Of a stretch of DNA of 64,000 nucleotides, positions 43,581 to 50,378 are shown one piece after another. Each line of letters begins with the position of its first letter. Positions within the stretch are counted from its first letter, which is position 1. Both the position numbers and the translations under genes were made by a program. This DNA is from an uncultured Lachnospiraceae bacterium. Its GTDB lineage: Bacteria > Bacillota > Clostridia > Lachnospirales > Lachnospiraceae. The DNA is taken from contig CAJUEY010000006.1 of the NCBI GenBank assembly GCA_910585825.1, positions 31,593 to 95,592 on the forward strand, written 5' to 3'. The notes under the pieces were generated by a model. It did not search any database and had not been told where the DNA came from. It saw nothing but the letters and a program-made list of their open reading frames with translations.

Positions 43581-43607
43581 TATTATACTCCTGCTCTAAA
43601 ATGTCAA
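43581..43607 (-). promoter_or_regulatory. Promoter region of murG
   Basis: Minus strand: TTGACA at 43607-43602 followed by an AT-rich block with TATAATATAG (43587 down to about 43578). TATAAT itself would be only 14 bases away; TAATAT, two bases further, gives a 16-base spacer. The -10 is therefore uncertain. Confidence 0.55.
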
Positions 43608-43681
43608 GAAAAGACTTGTAAAAACCAAAAGATACTTTAAAATAAGGGGTACAACAACCTTAGAAAGGGAGACGCAGAAAC

Positions 43682-44971
43682 ATGCGGGGAAGATATTTTC
43701 GTTATTTATTTGAGAATCCCGATGGTGGACTGATGCATATTGGCAGTCTTTATGACAGAGAAGGCCAAAGGACAACAAGTTATATTTATATGGTGGGAAG
43801 TTACTGTAGAAACGGATCAAAAAACAACAGAGAAAATGAAAATCAGAAAAAAGAGATGACTCCGGAAAGAATAGACATACTGGTTATGGGATGTTATACG
43901 ACAGAATATGTAATCAAACTCATACATCTTGTGAAACAGCATGAAATTGGAATGATCATATTGCCGTATCTTGCACCGATTCAGCGGCTGGTACTGGCAG
44001 AGGAAATAGAAGACGGAAGTGCGAATGGAAAAGAGACGACCCGGTTTTTACAGGATCCTTATGGATTTTTGAAAGAGTTCTGTGCCGGAAAGATATATTT
44101 TCTTTATGGAAATGATTCTCTGCTTACCAGAGCTCCGGAGGAGCTGGAACAGGGAATCTTTTTTAACCCGGTGGATGAGAGAGTGCGGAAGCTGATTAGA
44201 GAAATGGAGGGATATGTCGTTCCGGTGGTGCAGGCCGGATATATCATAGAAAACAACTGGCTGTTTTATTTTGGAGTGTATGGATTGGATATACAGGTGC
44301 TGTCCGATTTTACCAGAGGTTATTTTGGCAATATGGAGAATATCAATGAACTCTCAGAAAATGTAAATGAAGATTATGTCGGTCAGATGAAACGGCTGCT
44401 GCAGGAGTATCAGACTAAATTTGGCAGTTCGCCTGCGACGACAATTGTGATGTTTGTAGATCCTTTGTATGCATTTACCGGAGAAAATGACTGCTTTATG
44501 ACAGAAAAAGAATCCGGCGGAGAAGAATGTTTGAAAAAACTGGAGAGGATGCAGGGAGATCCGCGGTGTCTGTGCACGGTAAGCTGTATGAGGGAGAGGG
44601 ATTATGACACCATGCGGCAGAAGAGAAAAGAGGAACAGGGAGAATCCCGGTTTGGCATACTGCTTTTGGGGAATGTGAATTTGAACCGATATCTGCCGGA
44701 GGTTTTGGCCAGGTTCTGGAAGGTTCGATTTCGGATTCGGGGAATCAGCGTTCCAAATTGCGGCGGTGGAGAGGACTGGAACCATAAAATTCTTGGTCTT
44801 GCGGCAAAACGGGAACGGCTTTACTGGATCTGCAGCAAGGCGGATATTACCTCTGTAGGCGTTGTCAGCGATATTGTGCTTTCCGGGCCGAATAACCGGT
44901 TTCTGATATTGGATCGGAATACGGGATGCTGTTTTTCCGGATATATTGTTCCAAAAGAAGACATAGAGTGA
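43682..44971 (+). CDS. Degenerate metallo-beta-lactamase-fold-like protein
   Basis: A 429-residue soluble protein. Parts recall the MBL/ComEC-type hydrolase fold. In the segment DILVMGCYTTEYVIKLIHLV near residue 65, followed by IGMIILPYLAPIQRLVLAEE, the usual H-x-H-x-D-H ligand motif is replaced by C-Y-T-T-E-Y. GNVNLNRYLPEVLARF near residue 330 is followed by ISVPNCGGGEDWN near 358, where ComEC-like MBLs have P-H-H-G-S-x-x-N-W-N. The metal ligands thus appear lost. AGAAAGGGAG precedes ATG 43682. If the call is right it would be a non-catalytic binding or scaffold protein. No MBL gene or obvious partner adjoins. Confidence 0.5.
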   Translation: MRGRYFRYLFENPDGGLMHIGSLYDREGQRTTSYIYMVGSYCRNGSKNNRENENQKKEMTPERIDILVMGCYTTEYVIKLIHLVKQHEIGMIILPYLAPIQRLVLAEEIEDGSANGKETTRFLQDPYGFLKEFCAGKIYFLYGNDSLLTRAPEELEQGIFFNPVDERVRKLIREMEGYVVPVVQAGYIIENNWLFYFGVYGLDIQVLSDFTRGYFGNMENINELSENVNEDYVGQMKRLLQEYQTKFGSSPATTIVMFVDPLYAFTGENDCFMTEKESGGEECLKKLERMQGDPRCLCTVSCMRERDYDTMRQKRKEEQGESRFGILLLGNVNLNRYLPEVLARFWKVRFRIRGISVPNCGGGEDWNHKILGLAAKRERLYWICSKADITSVGVVSDIVLSGPNNRFLILDRNTGCCFSGYIVPKEDIE

Positions 44972-45140
44972 CAGAAAGAAGGCGTTTTTTTATATAAAAT
45001 GGTAAAACTTGCGATGAAAACATGGAATAGAACTCTTTTTTTGCTCTCTTTTTTTCTTTATAATAAGCAGTGTGTGAAATATATTTATTCACAACATATA
45101 CAGGTATGTCTGTAATGGGAAAAGAAAGGGAGGTATTGCC

Positions 45141-45467
45141 ATGGTTCAGGAACAGATTATGTTATACATCAGAGAAAATGCGGTTGCGGCAGCGGCGTTG
45201 ACAGGGATTATTCTTCTTCTGCTGTTGGTACTCATTCAGGTAACGAGGACAAGACAGGAAGTGCATAAAATCTGCCAAAAGATCCGCAGATATTTTGAAG
45301 TGATTCTGGCGGGAGATGAAGAAACGTCTGTGGTGGAAGAAGAGTCCCCGGAGGAGATTCAAATACCGGTTTACCAGACGATGGAAGAGAAACAAGAGAC
45401 AGAAGAGGATTCTAAGGACAGAGAAGAGCTGAAACTTTTAATGGAGGTAATATCCGAGGTTTTTTAG
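45141..45467 (+). CDS. Small single-span membrane protein, unknown
   Basis: 108 residues: a short N-terminal tail, a single hydrophobic span (AAAALTGIILLLLLVLIQV), a basic juxtamembrane region (RTRQEVHKICQKIRRYF), and a Glu-rich cytosolic tail. AAGGGAGGT precedes ATG 45141. No family is recognised. It is a stand-alone gene between an MBL-like gene and pgi. Confidence 0.7.
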   Translation: MVQEQIMLYIRENAVAAAALTGIILLLLLVLIQVTRTRQEVHKICQKIRRYFEVILAGDEETSVVEEESPEEIQIPVYQTMEEKQETEEDSKDREELKLLMEVISEVF

Positions 45468-45470
45468 GTC

Positions 45471-45499
45471 TTGAACTACGAAGAAGGGTTTGCTAAAAT
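45471..45499 (+). promoter_or_regulatory. Promoter of pgi
   Basis: TTGAAC at 45471-45476, a 17-base spacer, and TAAAAT at 45494-45499, 46 bases before pgi. Confidence 0.65.
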
Positions 45500-45544
45500 A
45501 ATAATTGCAAAAATACAGGTTTTATAGATAAAGGAGCGTTTGTC

Positions 45545-46891
45545 ATGAGCAAAATAACATTTGACTATTCAAAAGCAGCAGGATTTATCAGTGAAGAAGA
45601 GATCAGTTATATGAGTAAGCTGGCGGAGGATGCAAAGGAGCAGCTTGTTTCAAAAACCGGAGCCGGCAATGATTTTACAGGATGGATTGATCTTCCGGAA
45701 AATTACGATAAAGAAGAATTTGCAAGGATTAAACAGGCTGCCAAAAAGATTCAGTCTGATTCGGAAGTATTGGTAGTAATCGGAATCGGCGGCTCCTATC
45801 TGGGAGCACGGGCGGCAATCGAATTTTTAAGACATGGATTTTATAACAATATTTCCAAAGCATCCAGAAAGACGCCGGAGATTTATTTTGCAGGAAACAG
45901 CATCAGCGGCGCATATTTGGAGGGACTGCTGGAAGTAATCGGCGACAGAGATTTCTCCATAAATGTTATTTCCAAATCTGGAACTACAACGGAACCGGCG
46001 ATTGCATTCCGTATTTTCAAAAAGAAGATAGAAGAGAAGTACGGAAAGGAAGAGGCTGCAAAACGTATTTATGCAACGACAGATAAGGCGAGAGGAGCAT
46101 TGAAAAACCTTGCATCAGAAGAAGGATATGAGACATTTGTGGTGCCGGATGATATCGGCGGACGTTTCTCTGTTCTGACAGCAGTGGGGCTTCTTCCTAT
46201 TGCAGTCAGCGGCGCAGACATCGATCAGTTAATGGCGGGCGCTGCAGAAGGAAGAAAACTGGCGTTAGAGCAGAAGTTTGAAGAGAATGACGCCATGAAA
46301 TATGCGGCAATCCGCAATATCTTACTGCGAAAAGGAAAAGGCATAGAGGTATTAGCAAATTACGAACCCTGCTTACACTATGTATCAGAATGGTGGAAAC
46401 AGCTGTATGGTGAAAGTGAAGGCAAAGACCAGAAGGGAATCTTCCCGGCATCGGTGGATCTTACTACAGATCTCCATTCTATGGGACAGTTTATCCAGGA
46501 TGGAGCCAGAACTCTTTTTGAAACGGTTATGAACATCGAGAATGCCAGAGGCAGTGTTCTGATTGAAGAAGAGGCGGTAGATCTGGACGGCTTAAATTAT
46601 CTTGCCGGAAAAGATATGGATTTTGTCAACAAGAACGCTATGAACGGAACGATCCTTGCACACACCGATGGAAACGTACCGAATTTAATGGTAAATATTC
46701 CAGAGCAGAATGAATTTTATCTGGGAGAATTGTTCTATTTCTTCGAGTTCGCAGTAGGCGTCAGCGGATATTTGCTGGGAGTCAATCCCTTCAACCAGCC
46801 GGGCGTAGAAAGTTATAAGAAGAATATGTTTGCTCTGCTTGGAAAACCGGGTTATGAAGCACAGAGAGAAGAGCTGTTAAAGAGATTGTAA
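45545..46891 (+). CDS. pgi: Glucose-6-phosphate isomerase
   Basis: A 448-residue enzyme interconverting glucose-6-phosphate and fructose-6-phosphate. It shows the SIS-type phosphosugar site [15 protein letters not shown], the [15 protein letters not shown] block, [14 protein letters not shown] (the Pgi signature GGRFSx), and a C-terminal [23 protein letters not shown] with conserved Gln and Lys. Length matches the Bacillus-type enzyme. ATG 45545 follows AAAGGAGCG. Confidence 0.96.
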   Translation: MSKITFDYSKAAGFISEEEISYMSKLAEDAKEQLVSKTGAGNDFTGWIDLPENYDKEEFARIKQAAKKIQSDSEVLVVIGIGGSYLGARAAIEFLRHGFYNNISKASRKTPEIYFAGNSISGAYLEGLLEVIGDRDFSINVISKSGTTTEPAIAFRIFKKKIEEKYGKEEAAKRIYATTDKARGALKNLASEEGYETFVVPDDIGGRFSVLTAVGLLPIAVSGADIDQLMAGAAEGRKLALEQKFEENDAMKYAAIRNILLRKGKGIEVLANYEPCLHYVSEWWKQLYGESEGKDQKGIFPASVDLTTDLHSMGQFIQDGARTLFETVMNIENARGSVLIEEEAVDLDGLNYLAGKDMDFVNKNAMNGTILAHTDGNVPNLMVNIPEQNEFYLGELFYFFEFAVGVSGYLLGVNPFNQPGVESYKKNMFALLGKPGYEAQREELLKRL

Positions 46892-46981
46892 TTCGTAACA
46901 AGAATAGATCAGACAGGACTGTCTCATTAAGGAGTGGGAATACAACTTGCTTAGTGTGGCAGTCCTGATTTTATTTACTCA

Positions 46982-47010
46982 TTGCCTCGCTCTGAGGACA
47001 AAACTATAAT
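46982..47010 (+). promoter_or_regulatory. Promoter of the SDR gene
   Basis: TTGCCT at 46982-46987, a 17-base spacer, and TATAAT at 47005-47010, 26 bases before the gene start. Confidence 0.7.
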
Positions 47011-47035
47011 AAGCATGAAAAGCAGGAGGTATGAT

Positions 47036-47770
47036 ATGAAACGAAAAAGCGCATTGATTACCGGCGCATCCAGAGGAATCGGAAGGGCGGCGGCTGCAGC
47101 ATTTGCAAAAGGGGGATATGATCTGGTTTTAAATTGTGTTCATTCCGGGCAGGAACTCAATGATTTTGCAAAAGAGCTGCAGGCGGAATTTAAGATTCAG
47201 ACGCTGTGCTGCTGCGGAGATGTTGGCAGTTATGAATTTGTGTGCCGGATGTTTGCGCAGGCTGCAGATTTTTGCGGAGGCGTTGACGTGCTGATCAATA
47301 ATGCAGGAATTTCGTATATTGGATTATTAGAGGAGATGTCGTATGAGGACTGGGAGCGGATGCTTCATACGAATCTGACATCTGTTTTTTCATGCTGTAA
47401 ATGCGCAGTTCCTTATATGGTAGCGCAGAAATCGGGGAGGATCATTAATATTTCTTCGGATTGGGGTATATATGGAGCTTCCTGCGAAGTAGCGTATTCT
47501 GCAGCAAAAGGAGGCATAAATGCTTTTACCAAAGCTTTGGCAAAAGAGCTTGCTCCCAGCAATGTGCAGGTGAATGCCGTTGCCTGCGGCGTCATTGACA
47601 CGGATATGAATGCGGGATTTGACGCGGCGGAACGCAGATGCCTGGAGGAAGAGATCCCGGCCGGATATTTTGCAAAACCCAAAGAGGTGGCGGATTTCCT
47701 CTATCAGATGTCAGAGGCGCCGCCTTATTTGACAGGTCAGATCATTGCTTTTGACGGAGGCTGGATGTAA
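47036..47770 (+). CDS. SDR-family NAD(P)-dependent oxidoreductase (FabG/YmfI-like)
   Basis: A 244-residue short-chain dehydrogenase. Cofactor site TGASRGIGRAAAAAFA, NNAGISYIG, catalytic Ser in INISSDWGIYG, Tyr and Lys in AYSAAKGGINAFTKAL, and DGGWM at the end. Possible roles are beta-ketoacyl-ACP reductase or the EF-P 5-aminopentanone reductase YmfI. The start at 47036 follows AGGAGGT. The sequence alone does not choose between substrates. Confidence 0.88.
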   Translation: MKRKSALITGASRGIGRAAAAAFAKGGYDLVLNCVHSGQELNDFAKELQAEFKIQTLCCCGDVGSYEFVCRMFAQAADFCGGVDVLINNAGISYIGLLEEMSYEDWERMLHTNLTSVFSCCKCAVPYMVAQKSGRIINISSDWGIYGASCEVAYSAAKGGINAFTKALAKELAPSNVQVNAVACGVIDTDMNAGFDAAERRCLEEEIPAGYFAKPKEVADFLYQMSEAPPYLTGQIIAFDGGWM

Positions 47771-47844
47771 AACATATTATTTTAAAAATGAATATTCGAT
47801 TCGCGCTGCGCGAGTTGTTTTCAGACTGAATATAATTCATGTGC

Positions 47845-47878
47845 AATTTGCGTATTATCAAGATTCTGTTCGCAAATT
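47845..47878. promoter_or_regulatory. Inverted repeat upstream of the XRE regulator, operator candidate
   Basis: AATTTGCG at 47845-47852 and CGCAAATT at 47871-47878, an exact 8-bp inverted repeat with an 18-base spacer, 41 bases before the regulator start. The spacing suits binding by a dimeric HTH protein, perhaps autoregulation. Confidence 0.45.
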
Positions 47879-47918
47879 TGTTTTACAATACTCTCATGAA
47901 AGAGAGGAGGAATGATAT

Positions 47919-48260
47919 TTGGACATCGGAACGCAGTTGCGCAATCTGTTAGAACAGGATGGGATTACCCAGAAAGAATTAGCAGAGGCTTTGAATATTT
48001 CAACCACAACGTTAAACGGCTATGTTCAAAATCGTCGGCAGCCAGATGCCAGGATGGTCATTCGCCTTGCATCTTACTTTCATACAACTACGGATTATAT
48101 TTATGGACTGACGACATTGAGGGAATCCACAACAACTCCTTACAATGCAGAAGAACGTCATCTTGTGAATATTTACCGGGCGATACCGGAGGACAAAAGA
48201 CCTTTGTATATCGAAACCGGAAGAACTTTTTCTAATTTTGGAAAGAAGAAGAAAAAGTAA
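47919..48260 (+). CDS. XRE-family HTH transcriptional regulator
   Basis: A 113-residue DNA-binding protein with an N-terminal Cro/C1-type HTH (GTQLRNLLEQDGITQKELAEALNISTTTLNGYVQNRRQPDARMVIRLASYF, then TTTDYIYGLT) and a basic C-terminal tail. The TTG at 47919 has AGAGGAGG 8 bases upstream. It stands alone with a terminator after it. An operator-like inverted repeat lies just upstream. Confidence 0.9.
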   Translation: MDIGTQLRNLLEQDGITQKELAEALNISTTTLNGYVQNRRQPDARMVIRLASYFHTTTDYIYGLTTLRESTTTPYNAEERHLVNIYRAIPEDKRPLYIETGRTFSNFGKKKKK

Positions 48261-48266
48261 ATATAC

Positions 48267-48303
48267 AAAAAGCGCATCTGTTTAACTGGCAGATGCGCTT
48301 TTA
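48267..48303. terminator. Bidirectional terminator
   Basis: Stem AAAAGCGCATCTG (about 48268-48280) with its complement CAGATGCGCTTTT at 48290-48302 and a 9-base loop. A and T runs on both sides serve the XRE gene on the plus strand and the ABC permease gene on the minus strand. Confidence 0.85.
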
Positions 48304-48316
48304 TAAAGAAATATAT

Positions 48317-48916
48317 TTAATGTTTATAAGCAAGCTTTGAAAGACGAAAAGAAATCAAATTGATAATAGCAGTAATTGCCAGTACGGCAGAAATTAGAAG
48401 AGAAAGCTCTGCCTGTATCTGAAAAACATTCAGATTATCCAAAGCTGTCGTTGCAGATACGATGAAAACGACAACAAAAATGATAAACAGCAGACGGCCC
48501 CGTTCTACACCAACCCAAAACATAAAAGGAAGATTCACAGCCTGTATAATAGAGGCGGCACAGATGGTCAGTAACAACACAATCCAGTATTCGTGAGAAA
48601 ATACAGCTTTTCCGGTTAATACGTAAAAACATTTGATTAAGATCATAATAAGAGTGGCGGCAGCGGTTGATAAATAACCCATAATGTATTTACAGCCCAC
48701 CAGTTCGTTTGTCGTATAGGGGAGCATATCTGCAAATTTATTCCATTTTGCCCGTTCATCATAGCCCAGAGCAGTAAGGGGCAGCATAGAGGCATAACAT
48801 ATTACATAAGTGAGCATAAAATCGTTTTGGAGAAAGCCCAGTGCAATTGTAAGCAGTAGGAAATATTTGGTTTGTTTCAACATTGTATAAATGTCTTTTA
48901 AAAGTAATCCTGTCAT
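48317..48916 (-). CDS. ABC-2-type transporter permease
   Basis: A 199-residue membrane protein with about six spans, mostly short loops (MTGLLLKDIYTMLKQTKYFLLL, LLTICAASIIQAVNLPFMFWVGVERGRLLFIIFVVVFIVS). The GLLLKDIYTMLKQ opening is typical of ABC-2 permeases paired with YtrA-type regulators. It is the last gene of the GntR-ATPase-permease operon and starts two bases after the ATPase stop. It may need a partner permease or act as a homodimer. Confidence 0.85.
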   Translation of the reverse strand: MTGLLLKDIYTMLKQTKYFLLLTIALGFLQNDFMLTYVICYASMLPLTALGYDERAKWNKFADMLPYTTNELVGCKYIMGYLSTAAATLIMILIKCFYVLTGKAVFSHEYWIVLLLTICAASIIQAVNLPFMFWVGVERGRLLFIIFVVVFIVSATTALDNLNVFQIQAELSLLISAVLAITAIINLISFRLSKLAYKH

Positions 48917-48918
48917 CT

Positions 48919-49767
48919 TTATACCTCCTGTTGTTTTGCCGAAAACAGCATAATATCTTCAATTCCTGCAGGTTCAATATCATATGATTCTGAAATCTGC
49001 GAGCGTCTGACGCAGAGCGTAGCGGCGTATGAACCGTCTTTTCTTCCCAGAACAGCTTCTTTGGGGATGTCAGAAATATCCTCATTTGAAATGTGTAAGA
49101 TACCGTATTCTTCCAACAGGCGGTCCTTTTCTTCACAAAACACCAGATTGCCCTGATGCAGATAAGCGATATAATCGCTGATTTTTTCCAGATCACTGAT
49201 AATATGGGAGGAAATCAAGACAGAATGATCGTCTTCTCTTGTAAAATCATTGAAAATTTCAATTATTTCATCCCTTATAATGGGGTCTAGGCCGCTAGTG
49301 GCTTCATCTAAAATCAAAAGCTTTGGCTGGTGAGATAAAGCTGTGGCAATTGCCAGTTTCATTTTCATCCCTCTGGAATATTCTTTAAATAATTTCCGTT
49401 CTGATAATTGAAATTGTTTGAGGTAATGAAAAAAGATATCTTCCTGCCAGTTCTTATAGGTTCGTCTCATGATCTGATTGACATTTTTGACATTTAACAC
49501 TTCCGGAAAATAAGCTTCATCCAATACAATTCCAATATCTTCTTTAACCTGATGAAAATCAGATGACAGATTGTCTTTGCCCAGAATCAGGATTTCGCCG
49601 GAATCCCTTTGAATGGTATTCATCAAAAGGGAGATAGTCGTGCTTTTGCCGGCGCCGTTTTCCCCGATTAATCCCATAATACATCCGGTTGGAAGGGATA
49701 GGCTGATGTCATTTAATAAAAATGAGGAATAGGTTTTGGATACGTGTTTCATTTCAATTGCATTCAT
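48919..49767 (-). CDS. ABC transporter ATP-binding protein (YtrB-like)
   Basis: A 282-residue ATPase. Walker A GENGAGKSTTISLLM, signature YSRGMKMKLAIATA, Walker B KLLILDEATSGLDP, H loop SSHIISD. A C-terminal extension of about 70 residues follows the ATPase core. Its start overlaps the GntR stop by four bases. It is grouped with the permease and the GntR/YtrA regulator, in systems often induced by cell-wall antibiotics, although that is inference here. Confidence 0.93.
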   Translation of the reverse strand: MNAIEMKHVSKTYSSFLLNDISLSLPTGCIMGLIGENGAGKSTTISLLMNTIQRDSGEILILGKDNLSSDFHQVKEDIGIVLDEAYFPEVLNVKNVNQIMRRTYKNWQEDIFFHYLKQFQLSERKLFKEYSRGMKMKLAIATALSHQPKLLILDEATSGLDPIIRDEIIEIFNDFTREDDHSVLISSHIISDLEKISDYIAYLHQGNLVFCEEKDRLLEEYGILHISNEDISDIPKEAVLGRKDGSYAATLCVRRSQISESYDIEPAGIEDIMLFSAKQQEV

Positions 49768-50138
49768 TCTTCTACCTCCAGAATTTGAAACATTTCTATC
49801 AGTTCTTCGTTGGTAAGACCGCAGATTCTCGCTAATTGCCGGATTGCCTGCATATGAGCCTCAATTTTTTTGAAATTTTCTTCCCGGATTAATTCCAGGT
49901 TTGTACTCGCTACAAAACAGCCTTTTCCTGCTACGGTATGAATAAAGCCTTCCCGTTCCAGTTCATCATAGGCCCGTTTTGTAGTAATGACGCTGATGCG
50001 AAGATCTTTTGCAAGATTTCGGATGGAGGGCAGCATATCGCCTTCTTGTAAAGAGCCATTCAATATATGGTCTTTGATTTGAGTATAGATCTGCGCATAA
50101 ATAGGCTGGTTGTTAGAATTTCGTATTATAATATTCAT
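49764..50138 (-). CDS. GntR-family transcriptional regulator (YtrA subfamily)
   Basis: A 124-residue protein: winged-helix GntR domain (MNIIIRNSNNQPIYAQIYTQIKDHILNGSLQEGDMLPSIRNLAKDLRISVITTKRAYDELEREGFIHTVAGKGCFVA) plus a short C-terminal helix, as in YtrA. The start at 50138 has GAGGTAAGC upstream; a longer in-frame start lacks one. It is the first gene of its operon and likely represses it, binding the palindrome at 50155-50177. Confidence 0.9.
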   Translation of the reverse strand: MNIIIRNSNNQPIYAQIYTQIKDHILNGSLQEGDMLPSIRNLAKDLRISVITTKRAYDELEREGFIHTVAGKGCFVASTNLELIREENFKKIEAHMQAIRQLARICGLTNEELIEMFQILEVEE

Positions 50139-50154
50139 GTGCTTACCTCTATTT

Positions 50155-50177
50155 CTGTATATATACAATATATACAG
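50155..50177. promoter_or_regulatory. YtrA/GntR operator palindrome
   Basis: Two perfect 10-bp arms, CTGTATATAT and ATATATACAG, around a 3-base centre, 17 bases upstream of the regulator start. It fits the TGTA...TACA operators reported for YtrA-type regulators and probably overlaps the operon's promoter, which would allow autorepression. Confidence 0.75.
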
Positions 50178-50216
50178 ATGAAACGCATTTGTCAACTGTT
50201 TTTTGTTAAATATGAA

Positions 50217-50378
50217 TTTTAAAAGTAACTATTCAGCCTTCGGCTTCATAGTTACGGAATCCGCCCAATTTAAAGTTTGTCTACGACAAAGGGCGGATTC
50301 CCTCTTGGCTGAATTTACGCATTTTCACGGACTTTGCAGCAAAGTGCAAAGTCCTGGGCTGAACTGATACTTTTAAAA
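50217..50378. mobile_element. MITE-like structured element, 162 bp
   Basis: Near-matching 22-bp terminal inverted repeats (50217-50238 and 50357-50378, differing at a 4-base block) flank three strong hairpins: 50225-50255 (8-bp stem), 50256-50301 (11-bp stem with inner ACAAA pairing), and 50329-50354 (10-bp stem). No gene is encoded. The right terminal repeat contains the stop codon of the RamA-like gene. Either a MITE-type non-autonomous element or a multi-stem RNA structure at the end of that gene. Other genome copies are needed to settle it. Confidence 0.6.

Noticed and set aside
47801..47813. TCGCGC-T-GCGCGA palindrome
   Set aside because: One-base centre and no gene-proximal role; could be chance in a GC-rich spot.
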